In this document: positions 45,587-57,099 of the stretch, one piece after another | How the letters are laid out: every line of letters starts with the position of its first letter | How positions within the stretch are numbered: the stretch's first letter is position 1 | Origin: Macrocystis pyrifera | Taxonomy: Eukaryota; Sar; Phaeophyceae; Laminariales; Laminariaceae | Direction: 5' to 3' | DNA: 64,000 nucleotides | Assembly (NCBI GenBank): GCA_031763025.1 | Contig: JASSKH010000020.1 | Span: 1,240,001 to 1,304,000 of the forward strand | Notes under the pieces: generated by a model | Told to the model about the DNA's origin: nothing | Seen by the model: the letters and a program-made list of their open reading frames with translations, nothing else | Databases searched by the model: none | Program-made: the position numbers and the translations under genes

Positions 45587-46779
45587 GGGCGGGCTGTCCG
45601 AATAATACTGTTCAGATTAACCCATATGACGCACGGTGCGTGCAGCATGTGCAATGGCTCATGCTTCAGGGATATATTCTGGCGCGACTTGTAGGGGACG
45701 TTTTTATTCCGTGATATTACGAGGATGTTTTTATATTGTGTTGGCCATTCAGTCAATCAACGTTTGCTTCACGTGTCTTGAGGTTGCCACAAGAAATGTA
45801 ACATGCTGTGCTTTCAAACTACATCCGGCACTTACGGCCGGTGCACAGCTTCTGGGAGCGGAGTGAGTTTGAGCCATATGTACAGACCGTATTGGGTTTA
45901 TACGTTTCAGGGGGCTGCAGGAGCAGTGAGCGACAAAGACTGCTTCTGCGTGATGCATCCAATTACGATGCACGAGAGCAATGAGAATACGTTTGGTTGA
46001 GGAACTACTCGATTTTTTCAATCTAAACGTTCTAAGTGCAAGAGAAGATAGGATGTGCACTTATGCGAACCCGGTGATGATTTCCGATGGGCGCGTTCTT
46101 CCATCTGCACGTAGTGAATATTTCTTGAATTCACTCGGCCCGGCTAGCTGTTTCTCACCGTAAGTAAATACCGGTGGAATTATCATATAGAAAGTGAACC
46201 GGTCGCTCTAGAAAAACTTCGCCCGACCTATCGAAAACATCCTGAGGAAAGGCGAGAAGAAATAAGCGTATCTAGATAATGAGCATCAAGGCAAACGTAC
46301 ACGGCATCTGTTTTATGGACAAGTGTACTCGCAATGTGAAAGTTGATGTATAGTGGAAGCGAGTTTGTCTGTTACATGTCGTAGGTTGTGTGCGTTCATC
46401 AAAAACGATTTCAAACTACAATCGAAATATTGCCGCTCCCTAAACATCACCAAGACCATATATAACGGCACGCCGACAGTGACCAACTCGAGCCAACTTA
46501 TGCGGCGAAAAAAGTTCCGCGCGTTGGCCCCCGACCGTTTGCTTCTGTAGATGTCGAATGCGTGGAAATTGGTAATAACGTACGCTTCTCTCTCCGGCAC
46601 TCAGTACAAAACAAAGACAACTTTGTTACCGACAGACGAAACTCTACCCACCGCTATACGATTTTTTTTTCGCTTCTATATAGGCCGAACAAACATTTGA
46701 TCCCCTTGCTGCCTCGTCTTTGTCGCTGCGCGTTGGGTAAACTTCATTGCCCGCTACAGGTAAGAAAGACCATGGGCAT
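45587..46779. other. No gene recognised
   Basis: Short frames on both strands, none similar to a known family. Ends at the distal edge of a LINE tail. Confidence 0.4.
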
Positions 46780-46799
46780 GCGGCCAGAATAACAAAAAC

Positions 46800-46959
46800 A
46801 AAGAAAAATGAAATCAAATCGAAAAAGAAAAAGAAAAAGAAGAAAAAGAAGAAGAAAAAAAAAGAAAAGAAAAAGAAAAAGAAAATGAAAAAGAAAAAGA
46901 AAAAGAAAAAGAAGAAAAAAAAAAAGAAAAAGAAAAAGAAAAAGAAAAAGAAAAAGAAA

Positions 46960-46991
<32 letters not shown>

Positions 46992-47045
46992 GAAAAAGAA
47001 AAAGAAAAAAAAAAAAAGAAAAAGAAAAGGAAACGAAAAAGAAAA
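46800..47045. repeat. (AAAAAG)n simple repeat
   Basis: About 245 bp of AAAAAG units with a few interruptions. It occupies the position of the short A-rich linker in other LINE-tail copies, so it is a local expansion. Poly-Lys and poly-Phe frames over it are artefacts. Confidence 0.9.
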
Positions 47046-47119
47046 AGCTGTCGTGCCTCCCCGCAGGGCATGTGGCAGACATTTGAAATAAACGTACATA
47101 AGAAAAAAAAACACGACTA

Positions 47120-47557
47120 TTACGGGGGTCCACAGTGAATAGGACCTATGGTATACATTTTTTTTTTTTTTTTTTACTCATCACTTTCACTTTCCAGCCT
47201 AATTCGTAAGAGGTTTTACCCTCGACGACCTTCTGGACAAGCCGTGGTCACAGGTGTCTTCCCTTCTCCCCCCCGGTACGTGCCTTTATTTTTTATCGTG
47301 CATAGGGTTCAGCATTCCCACTGCTCGTCGATTTTCATCGAATGTAGCTAACTCACGCTCTCGCGCTTTCCGCTAATCAATCTCTTTTATGCAAGAAAAA
47401 GCCCCTACGAGCATGCACTCGGTGAGACTTGAACCCACGAAATTAATCTTGATAGGCACGCGGACCACCTACCACGCCACCGGGGACGCCTACAAACCTA
47501 TATACTTACCTATTTTTACTAACAATATTTGGTCCTATTTACAATGGTTCCCCGTAA
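47120..47557. mobile_element. TA-flanked MITE interrupted by a SINE
   Basis: The left part, from TTACGGGGGTCCACAGTGAA to about 47157, and the right part, from about 47491 to ...GGTTCCCCGTAA, together match a full MITE. The interval is filled by a SINE. TA flanks are at 47118-47119 and near 47559-47560. The surrounding LINE tail resumes on the right. Confidence 0.8.
47158..47490 (-). mobile_element. tRNA-derived SINE, copy 1
   Basis: The 5' head on the minus strand (47490-47416) has a tRNA-like internal promoter: A-box-like TGGCGTGGTAGG and B box GGTTCAAGTCTC. A ~240-bp tRNA-unrelated body follows, then an A tail seen as a T run at 47158-47176. Transcription by RNA polymerase III is expected for the class. 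A short TACA at each side may be part of the target duplication. A second copy lies at 60238-60516. No partner LINE can be named; its tail does not obviously match the LINE tails here. Confidence 0.8.
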
Positions 47558-48283
47558 ATAGTGACTCTACTTGAAACCAGAGAGCTACTACGAACCAAGG
47601 GAGAATAACAGGCAAACCTAAGCACAAAGCACACTCCAGGTATCCGCAGCAGTTAGTAGTACCAGTAGCGTAGCGAAGGTCTTCATACTAGTCCTGTTGG
47701 GCCCGGCCTCCAGCTTCCGGACTTTCAGGCTAAGGGGGGCGGTCGTCCTATCATGCAACTCGGGGCCAAACCGTTTTGAGGCATTCATGCATGAGATGGA
47801 TCCGTCGGCCGATTTCGAACGAGAGGTCAGCGTTTTCGGGAATAATGCTGCCTAGGTATAAGAACTGGGCCATATGTTTATACCTCTAGCCTGGTGTTTC
47901 GGTGACAAGCGGTGGTGCGAGGATTGTCTGGCCTGGTGTTCGTACAAGCATTGTCTCTGTCCTCTTTTCCGATATCGTGAGGCCTGCTGCTTCAAAGACA
48001 GTCACGATGACTGTCACATTTTCATTCTTCGCGAGCCCTTCAGCCGACTTCGAGACAATTCCTGCGTGATTGGCAAACAACATGCCCCATACAGTCCTTC
48101 GCACACACGCCAACGGCTCCTGCTCTTCTGTTCCGACTCATCAAGCATAGCCGAATCGAAACAAGTACAGTACGATGGCTTCAGGGTACGTACGGCCAAT
48201 GTGCAGCAGCTCAAGAGTTGATATCCCTCACCCATTTTCTCTGTTTGGCCGTCTGGACACTGGACACCCTCCTCTGGTGGCAA

Positions 48284-48777
48284 TTGAGGCGTGCATGCTG
48301 CAGATTATTCTTTCATTCGTTTCACCTTTGAAGGTTGATTCAAGTGACGTACGTCAGTCACGTATTTTCTCTCGAGTTTCATTGCTCCTATTCTCTTGTG
48401 TAGACAAACAACACTTAATGATGGGTATTTTGGTACCATCCCCTGCCCCGACGGTACTGCTGTGCACCCTCAGTCTACACGAAGGCGTTATCCCCTGACG
48501 TTTAGATCACGAAATTATCGCCCCTTCTGTCAGTCGCCGAATGGTCAAAGATAGCAACGAGTTCAAGAGCTAACCCTGTATACATCTTCCAAGAAACCCG
48601 ATAAAGACATCCACAGTGAGTGACTTCAGAATACCTGGTGGAAACCACTCGTTTGGCAGCGGGGCCGTAGGTTCTTCCAGTCGCACAGATTGTCACATGG
48701 CCTCATGCCAGTACCGCTACGAACTTCGGCACGCTCGTTCCTTGTTGGTTTTTCGTGCCGTGTTTGTTTTTTTGCTA
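48284..48777. other. No gene recognised
   Basis: May include more of the decayed LINE on the minus strand just upstream of the RT palm, but no motif is clear beyond 48283. Confidence 0.35.
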
Positions 48778-48880
48778 ATACGGGGGGGCATATAAAATAG
48801 GTACAGACAAAAGCCTAGATGTTTCGCTATTTATACTATATATAACAATATTTTGTCCTAGTTACTATGCCCTCCTATAG
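48778..48880. mobile_element. TA-flanked MITE, degenerate
   Basis: Ends AATACGGGGGGGCATA and GTTACTATGCCCTCCTATAG, core CAATATTTTGTCCTAG. Less regular than the other copies, with altered terminal bases. Confidence 0.7.
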
Positions 48881-49979
48881 TAGTTCAGTCTCGTTTTCTT
48901 CTCGATAGTTTGTTGCGGTTGCTGGCAATCGTGAGGTAGTTGCGTCTAAATCGCTCGCGGGCCGTCATGAGATGTGTGCACACAGCAAAAAAACTTTGGC
49001 CTTTTTTGAGTCGCCAGTTCGAAAGATGTTCAAGCCTTACGGTGATGCATTATACGATTCGAAGTACTTTACACCAAGTAAATGTTTTTTTGGGATTTCT
49101 TCACTTCAGGAGCAGGTGTACGTTATACGTATTACCCAGCTTAAAATAAGCGTACGATTAGCCTAGACCATACGATATAGAGTACGCAGTCGCGTAGTGG
49201 ACGAGGTCTATATCGATTGATCATGTAGAAATAAACAATATTATGTATGCTGTTGGACTCCTCCATAAAAGAGTTCCTCACAGTTGAGAAACACCATCCG
49301 TCAGAAATAGTACCGGCCGATATTCCCTACCCCTGGTGTCGAGGTTTTAGGCGTTGTCCAGGCTGAACTGGTACCAGGTCAGCATAATGTAATTTTTTTA
49401 TTAATCGAAATCCTACCGAGTTGCTGTGGTATATACAGCTCGGTGCCGTATTGCACTCCTCGTACTGCCGTAGTACGCCAGGTCTCGCAAACAGGGTCCA
49501 AATATGGACATATGTACAAGTTGAAGATCCCTCGACCCAGGCGTTGTCACATATTTGGGATCCACTGAAAGGTATGTTCATTGTTTTCGAATACTCGTGC
49601 GACTACAGACAGTACCACAGCAGCAGACACCTGATACAATCATGCCCTTTGACGAATACAAACCACGTGCGTGTACATATGTATGTGCACTAAACGAAAT
49701 ATTAAAGGCGCCCCCACACACGATTTTGGCTGCTCGATGCCGAGGCCTCTATCCTGCATCAGGTCCCTTCTGTTCAAAATCGTTGACTCTTCCTAGTTGA
49801 AGTTCCAACTGGGTTAGTATGGATTTAGTATGGGAGGCGATTGTTCGAAATAGAAGCCCCCTGTTTTTTGCAATGCTCCATGACGCTCGCATTTGAGCCG
49901 AACCGAATAGGTGGAGCGCTTGGAATGTGCTTGAAAAAAACGACAAGAGCCGGCGAAGGGAAAAGGTAGGCTGGTGAAC
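48881..49979. other. No gene recognised
   Basis: Short frames only, none recognisable. Confidence 0.4.
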
Positions 49980-50250
49980 ATTATTGTCCTTTTTCGCGAC
50001 ATGCCGTGGCATTGCCGTAGCACCACCTGCGCTAAAACCTTGCACGGCATACCACCGAACATTCCACGAACCTACTCGATATTCCATGGAATCCTAGCCC
50101 TAGCCCTAACGCCACGTGCCGTGGACATTGGAGTGTCGTGAGGGTTGCCATGACATGCGGTTCGGTTGCCATGGAGTGCCGGGGGGGGTGCTGTGGCGGT
50201 TGTCGCGGGGGTTGCCATGGTACCACCCATGGCATGCCACGGCGTATCAT
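49980..50250 (+). repeat. Dispersed repeat family D, copy 1
   Basis: Rich in CCATGGCATGCCACGG-like short palindromes. The reverse complement matches 53520-53880 (TTTTCGCGACATGCCGTGGC, TTCCATGGAATCCTAGCC, CCGTGGACATTGG). Contains CCTAGCCCTAGCCCTAACG, telomere-like but only about three units. Confidence 0.65.
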
Positions 50251-50450
50251 GCAATCCTGTGCCAGTCACGGGAAGCAGTGGGGATGACATGGAATATCAT
50301 GGGTAGTGCCATGGCAACGCTACGGCATGCCACGCAAATGGCATGCCACGGCGTACCATGCAATCCTGTGCCACGTCACGAGAGGCAGTGGGGATGACAT
50401 GGAATATCATGGGTGGTGCCATGGCAATGCTACGGCATGCCACGCAAAAG
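50233..50450 (+). repeat. Tandem duplication, two ~109-bp units
   Basis: Units 50233-50340 and 50342-50450 both run ATGCCACGGCGTA-CATGCAA ... GTGGGGATGACATGGAATAT ... GGCATGCCACGCAAA with only a few differences, so the duplication is recent relative to the surrounding repeats. Confidence 0.85.
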
Positions 50451-51029
50451 CCTAATAGCGAATAACCCTGGGCGAGTGGCTTTGAACCTCGTGCAAAATG
50501 GATCAAATTGGACACGAAGATATATATTTTGTTGGCGCAGAGAAACAAAAAATCCCAAGGCGTCTGTGCGTCGCGGTTTTCGCGACCACAGACTCTGACA
50601 TGTTGTTCGGCTCTAGGATTGAAATATCGGCATGGTCACTGGTTGTGCTGGGTGTCGGCCGGTAGGAAGACCGGTTTGCTGTGAAGAAGAACATTCACAC
50701 AAATGGCGGTCTATACGGCGTAAAATGAGCCACCATAATGGCAATCAAGACTGCCACAAAACAAGGTATACTTTGTCACTCGGCCAAGCAACTCTGAACG
50801 CATTAAACATCGAAACGTGACCCCCTTTTACCGCACCACTATACGCCTATGCGTATTTCTATGACTTACCAATGCCACTCGCACGGTCGCGAACCTCGGC
50901 AGTCCTAGCAAGGAACACAGATCCATCAACCACGTATGTGCTGTTCGAAGCTCGAGACGAATATACCTGGTGTGGGCAAGCCAGTGATCACTTCATTCAT
51001 TCCCTGTCTTGCACAGTGGAACATTTGGC
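50451..51029. other. No gene recognised
   Basis: Short frames only, no repeat recognised. Confidence 0.4.
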
Positions 51030-51660
51030 CCGTCGCCGGACGTAGTGACAAAACCACAATAGTAGCACATTGTGGGACGACAAACACGTATATAGCAAAG
51101 CTTGCGCAACGTACCGCATGTACGTCGATTGTATAAGGTCCTGTTGTGAACTTTGCAAAATAACGTATGACGTTGTCGTCAGGTTTCTGATGTTCTCAAT
51201 AAAAAGGTTCGTGCAAGTTCTTTTTTTATCTCCGGCACACTACCGATTATCGTTTATTATGAATGTATGCATGTATGTATGGTGTCGCAAAAAACAGGGA
51301 ACTTGCATCCTAAATCTGCAAATTTGCATAGTGTAAACATTGTGACTTTGTGTCGATCTAAACGTTTCACCAAAATATTTGGAATTTTGTTCTTTGCGCT
51401 GTTCGTTTTTCTCATATGAGACTATCATTCAAAATATGCTTCCCAGCAGACAATGTGCAGCATGAGCTTCAAAGTGTATCATTCAAAGACACTCCCGAAA
51501 TAACATATCCGCGGAAACAAAGGAAACCTATGCACAAGTAAAATATTAAAATATTGAACGGGGGAAGTATGGGGTTTGCGGGCAGGTATTGAATCGTTGG
51601 CATGCGTGGGCAGAGGGGATGGGGAAAAGGTCGATACTGTTGATGACGGGTGTAGTGGTT
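51030..51660 (+). repeat. Dispersed repeat family F, copy 2
   Basis: Same order of blocks as 40650-41040, including AACCACAATAGTAGCACATT, GTACGTCGATTGTATAAGG and GGGATGGGGAAAAGG, but about 240 bp longer through an internal AT-rich segment. Confidence 0.55.
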
Positions 51661-51819
51661 GGTTGAACTAGGAAGGCAGGCAGGGAAGGGTTGATAGGGT
51701 GCGCAATAAGACCATCTACCTCCTCCGTAGGTCTCTACTCGTGGGGGTGTTCGAGCAAGGGTTTAATTATGTTCACGAGGTCGGCAAGTTAAAGAAGAAA
51801 TATCTGCCTTCCATGTCTA

Positions 51820-51924
51820 TTACGGCGAAACGTAGTAAATAGGACCAACTATTGATAGTAATAATAAGGAAATGCATAGGTTTTTCTGTATATCGTATGT
51901 CCTATTTACTATGGCCTCCCATAA
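51820..51924. mobile_element. TA-flanked MITE
   Basis: 105 bp between TA dinucleotides; left end TTACGGCGAAACGTAGTAAA, right end TTTACTATGGCCTCCCATAA. Confidence 0.8.
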
Positions 51925-53519
51925 TACTTCCTCCTATGCTTCTTCTACGATGATACTCTAGACTATGTGTTGTCTTTGCTCCTTCCCCCATCTCAACATG
52001 TAGTCTTCATGCTTAAATCGTAGTATGGAAATACTAACAAACGTACGGGTATGAAGTCTAGCGAAACTGTTCGCCTTTCCCGATAGCGACACGTGCCGAA
52101 GTTTCATTGTCGCCCCTCAAAATGACCGAATCATGATGCTTTGGGTGCGTTTTGTGTTGAGAGCAAGTCTTCGGAAATAAATGTCGTGTTCGTGCGATGA
52201 CATACACCGCGAGAGACCAGAAACGAAATTTGTGCAGTAGAAACATAATGTAAACCATACAATGAGGTGTACGTTATTGTGAGTGTAAATCGTTTGCATG
52301 TCGTCTCAACCAAATGTTTGTCTGCCAGGCGTTGACTTTTCTGAACGTGTCGAGTTTTCTCTGATTACTTCAAGTCTGATCCAAATTTCGTGTTTTTTGC
52401 TTCTTTGTCGTTTGTATCCTCTGTACGGTTTCGATTTCCGCTCAACCACGTATTCTATACCACGTAGGCTGTTAATACGATAGCCCACGCGAAACAATTT
52501 TGGCGGACGTTTGAGATTAACACATTGAGTTGTTTCGAAAGGGTATCATAACATCAGAAGACAAAATAAAATACATCGCCGGAAAGCTCTGTTTCGGACA
52601 GAATGAACCATCATGGCAGGCGTTTTGTTTCCGTCGTCACGTCTGAGCAATTATTATTCCGACAAAAAATGGTCAATGGAGGTCAACACAGTTATCATGT
52701 TTTTTTACTAGTTCTGAACGCATCTCGTTCAGCGGCAAATTCCTGTCGAAAATTATTTTTTTTTCATCTATTTAGAAGCGAGACATAGGCGAAAAACCCA
52801 ACTTTTATCGGATCAAACTGTAAAGAGGTTAGCACAAATCTGGCAGGGGTGAAGTATGCAATAACTCGTCTAATTCAGATTGATTGGACCTTCAACCAAG
52901 ACCGTGCGTTTCGTTTTTTGTTTAAATATCTGTGGGCCGAGAAAAGCCGCTGCAAAAAAATCGAGCACTCAGTATTTTTTTTTTTTTTTCAAAAATATCT
53001 TTTGAAGGTAACGCACCAGAAGAGCAGGGCACAGCACCAGGTACACACAAGGTGACACACAGCTGCTGTGTTCTGGTGGACACAAACCCACGCTTGGGGA
53101 TCACGCCTGCCTGGCGCCGACCGATCGTAGAGTACGCCTTCAATGCGAAAAGGAAGTTCGCCCTGCTCGCTTGTGATGACGTGGACCTTACTTATGTTCA
53201 ATGTGCTGGGCACCTCGAGCACCAAGCCGGTGCGGAGTTCACTGACGCAGGCAGAAAAAGCACTTCATTATCGTGCATGGACATGTGTATCGTTGCGGAT
53301 ACAGTATGTCGATAATATATTTTTGTCCCTACTCCTGTTCACATCACCGTTCCCCTCGTTCCCAAGGCATGCTGCGAAGCATGCTCTCTCAGGGTCATAT
53401 CGAGTGTGGTAGGTCTTTGTGGAGGGTATAAGGATGGACCTGCCCTCAAGGAGTGGTACCTCCTTGCTGCTGCGTGTGGCCGCGAAAGCTCAGCCGGCAG
53501 TAGAGCTCAGGGTTCTACA
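51925..53519. other. No gene recognised
   Basis: AT-rich with short frames. 53040-53260 is GC-richer and open in several frames but nothing is recognisable. Confidence 0.4.
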
Positions 53520-53880
53520 ATACTTGACAATTTCGTGGGCATGCTGTGGCGTTGCCATCGTATCACCCATGGCATACGATGGCATCCCCACGGCATCCCA
53601 TATCGTGGCATAGGATTCCATGGCACGCCGTTGGGTGTTCCCGGTGTGCAACCCGCGGCAACGATCACGGCCCTTCATGGCAACCTCACGGCATATCATG
53701 GCAACCCCCACGGCACCCCAATGTCCACGGCACCTAGGTTAGGGTTGGGGATGAGACTCCATGGTATCCCGTGGAGGTACGTGGAAGGTTCCGTAGTATG
53801 TCGTGGAAGATGCCGTGGAAGGTTTTGCCGCACTTGATGCCACGGCATGCCACGGTATGACGCGAAAAAGGGCAATACTG
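53520..53880 (-). repeat. Dispersed repeat family D, copy 2
   Basis: Inverted relative to copy 1. Dense in CATGGCA/CCACGGCA motifs (GATGCCACGGCATGCCACGG near its right end) with TAGGTTAGGGTTGGGGAT matching the telomere-like patch. Both copies end beside a GCGAAAAAGG block. Confidence 0.65.
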
Positions 53881-55124
53881 TCCGTGCGCGGAGGCAGTCG
53901 CCAACGCAGGTCGTACTACGGCACAGTCTTTTGCGCCGGTAGGAGGGTGACAGAACATCGACGAGCAGGGAAGAGACGGATTGAACTCACCCTGCGCGAG
54001 ATTTTTTGTTTTCTTGATCAGAACCGCAAGTGTTCTAGGAGATTGTTGTCTTTCGAGACGGGGGAGGAAGAGAACCAACAGGAAGGGAGTTGCCACGAGA
54101 GCACCTGCAAAGGAGCGTGCCGATTGGGCTAAGGCGATGAGGCGGCCAAGAAGAACGGCAGCAGGACGACACACGGAGAGCCATGACCGACGCCCACACC
54201 ATCACGAGAGAAGCTGTCATCGAAATGTTTCTTGTTTTTTTTTGTTTCACGAGGGAGTAGTATGTACTTATTATTTATGTCACCGGCCTTTGTAGTGTTG
54301 GCGAGTTGTATACCCTTCATGGGTAATGACCCCCGCGATTATCAGGCACGTGCTATTATAACTGTGTTGCATCTTGTCACAAATTACGAGAAGAGATGGC
54401 GATCGTTGATACTTGTGTGGAGGTTTTCGTTTCGATTGCCCCCTTTTCACGGCATCTCCTCGAGTCGTCAATATGTCAGCGCCCCATACAGCAGGCATGC
54501 TCCTCACTGTGTTCACGACCACCGTGCGTTTCGTACGGTGCAGGCAGCACTCCAGACAAAAACTAATGTAGACAGTCGCCACGATTTTTTCGTTGTGGGA
54601 TCGAGGGGAAGTCTGTGCTATAGTCGGGAGGATATACCCGGTGCCATATTAGTTCAGTTTGCAAATATATTTGTGCGCCGTCTTCGTCTCGTATATTTTT
54701 AGGCAGCCGAACTTCGATTTTGTTAGTTTTTTTTATCTTCCCAGGGCTACAGCACCTTCGCGTGACCACGGATTCCTTCACTTTAGAGTTTTATGTGAGA
54801 ACAACAACAACACCAAACAACAACAACATGCGTCTTTTTGACAAATCAGGTGTTGGTTGGGCATCGTTTCGAAGTTACGTTTCGATTCGGATCAACTTGT
54901 TTTCACATTTCGGGGTAGTTTCGGGGTAAACTATCCGACAAAATTCGAAAAATGGGCTTCGTCATTAATATTGTTTTTTTATCGCTTCTGGATTCCTCTC
55001 GACAGCAATCTGGAGATTTATTTCGCGTGTTAACACTCAAAAAGGCTGAAGAATAACCGATACCCCCTTTAGAAAAAATGGTCTTCCTGGACCATACAAC
55101 AACCGTGTTAAACTCAGGACTTTA
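53881..55124. other. No gene recognised
   Basis: A 146-residue minus frame (53734-54174) and overlapping plus frames are basic or low-complexity and match nothing I know. Remainder AT-rich. Confidence 0.4.
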
Positions 55125-55330
55125 GTCTGGTACGTTTTTGCACCTGACAGCCTGAGTACCAGATGAAGCGTACGTTTCGGACAGCCTGAAGACGTTGTGA
55201 ACATTTACGTTGGTCAATGACCGAGCTTGTGAGATTTGTGGCTCAGTTTTTTTTTTTCAGGTCAACCAGAGTTACACAATACGGTCTCAAGGTACCCCAC
55301 TGGCCACCAGCGTGATTACTGGGCGCCACA
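55125..55330 (+). repeat. Dispersed repeat family G, copy 2
   Basis: Matches 41940-42120: GACGTTGTGAACATTTACGT, GAGATTTGTGGCTCAG and TCTCAAGGTACCCCACTGGC. A T run near 55248 is extra. Confidence 0.6.
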
Positions 55331-55989
55331 ATGAGTGATTTGAAGGGATGTGTATACAATCTCAGTTCATACCTGGTACCTGGTATACATCTATGCCTGA
55401 TTGGTGTCCCGGTGGCCTCTGTGGGTTCCCCTCGTGCCGACTCATGAAACAGATTATGAGTGCCCAAGTCCTATCGAGTGCACGTACTCGTTCGAAAAGG
55501 GACCTTTTCTCGTAGAATGTTGCTCATTATCGGATGGCAAGCATCATAATTACTAGTTGGCCGAAAGTGGCATAGCGTTAGCTAGAAATCTCGTTTAAAA
55601 TAACGTGCAGTGGGAATGTTGATCCCTATGCAGCGCCGAACAACTGAAGGCCCTAGCCGGGAAGGTGAAGGGACGACACCTGTGATGACATCTTCTCGAT
55701 ATTTTGGATGAAAGCAAAGCCTCCTTCGAGTTTGGCTCAAGATAGAAAGAACCCAAAGGAAGCAATCACGAGTATACTACGAGCCAATTAAAGGGACCCG
55801 CATAGTTAGTATCGCATTCCAGCTGGTGGTACGATTAGCGGGTCACGTTTGTTAATAGTTTTTATCTTTCAGCCAGAGCCATTCGGTCGAGAGACCACCG
55901 TACCTTGTTCATCTGTTATTTTTCGTGAGATGGCCCGCCACAGCATTCTTTGTTGCTCTGCGCCGGCCAAAATATGTATGTTTGCGTCC
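55331..55989. other. No gene recognised
   Basis: Short frames; nothing supportable. Confidence 0.4.
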
Positions 55990-56420
55990 AGACACTTTTT
56001 TACTCTGCTGCTTGCTGTTGGTGTGTTAGATCTTCGATTATGTCTACCCGTTGACATAAAGAACACCCTAGTCTTCACCCTGGAAACGTACAATACCTCT
56101 GTGGTAACAAAATCACGACACAGAAATCCCAGGTACTACTCAGGCTGTACATTGTGGTGCAGCAAGCAGGGCAGACAATGTAACACAGTATCGTCGTATT
56201 GATACAGAAAATACGAGAATGACACACGCATGGTATCAATCAAGATGCGTCGAAAATGAAAATATCCCGAAGAATCCAAGGCTACTGAAAAGAGGAAAAA
56301 TACCGAATATATATAGATATAATTTGTTGTATGGGGTGTCAGGTACACCAGAGCACAACAAAAAATAGCACCCTTAAGGAGTCGCAGAAGTTTTTGTGGT
56401 ACGAATGGCACAAACCACGA
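55990..56420 (-). mobile_element. Degenerate LINE 3' tail fragment
   Basis: Scattered blocks of the tail in the right order (AAATCACGACACAGAAATCC, CATTGTGGTGCAGCAAG, GACAATGTAACA, then GCACCC...GTCGCAGAAGTTTTTGTGG). Weakest of the tail copies. Confidence 0.4.
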
Positions 56421-57099
56421 TCTGGTACCTACCTATATACACGTTTTGTCTGTCGCCTCCTTTCCGCTTTCGTCAATAATCATATTAATACCTAGCTAGT
56501 TTGTCTGCGACCGTTGCCCCCGCAATGAAGGATGATGAGTGGCATTTATTACTTGATTTCGCCTCACGTTTGTGCCAAACATGAAAGACCAAGAACATCG
56601 TTAACGTGTGTGGTCGTCCATCGACATGATGATGACTGTGCTGCTTGAAGAGTGCTCTTCAAACACAGCAGCAGCCGTAAAGAAATACATCCAACAGAGC
56701 GCATCTCTCTGGCAGCGGAGAGCTCACAATCACGAATAATATTACGTTTCTGCGCATTGTGCGAGTACAGTAGTACCTCTAGGTGTGCTAGATGGTGGGC
56801 GAACTACCTCAGCATGCACGGACATATTGCTTGCGTCTGTCGCCAGCCATTTATGTTTTTACATCTTGTTTTTGTTCGTAAATGTCCCCGTTGTACAGTT
56901 TCGTAGGTGGTACTGTAAACCGTCTACTATGGGAAAAATTAAGAGGCTCTAGCAACTGGGTTGTTCTGTGGAAAACCCGCGATTTACTCGACGGGATGAC
57001 AGCAGTCCAACACACTGGGAGGCTCCTCAGGATCCCCCCTTAGTTTTCGGACAGCTTTCTTGAGCAGTTTTCCGTTTCTCCAGAGTCAGTCGCAGCTTG
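56421..57099. other. No gene recognised
   Basis: Short frames only. Confidence 0.4.

Larger units (their letters stand above)
46780..48283 (-). mobile_element. LINE, RT remnant plus 3' tail, with nested insertions
   Basis: The minus strand from about 48110 reads RTVWGMLFANHAGIVSKSAE then GLAKNENVTVIVTVFEAAGL and SEKRTETMLVRTPGQ, followed by AQFLYLGSIIPENADLSFEI (about 47870-47820), the RT palm and post-palm region of the family at 29.3 kb. The catalytic [FY]ADD box reads FANH here. The rest of the C-terminal region is missing: a junction near 47700 leads into the 3' tail (CACACTCCAGGTATCCGCAG ... CTGTCGTGCCTCCCCGCAGG), which has an expanded AAAAAG tract and is split by a MITE that itself holds a SINE. 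Inactive. Neighbouring tail copies at 28.5 and 57.1 kb show what the uninterrupted sequence looks like. Confidence 0.75.

Noticed and set aside
46644-47133. Long poly-Lys and poly-Phe open frames
   Set aside because: Produced entirely by the (AAAAAG)n simple repeat on both strands.
47416-47490. A tRNA gene
   Set aside because: A and B boxes are present, but the sequence continues into a repeated body with a T-run end, and a second copy exists at 60.4 kb, so it is a SINE head.
50090-50120. Interstitial telomere
   Set aside because: Only about three CCCTAG/CCCTAA units, inside a dispersed repeat whose other copy carries the same patch.
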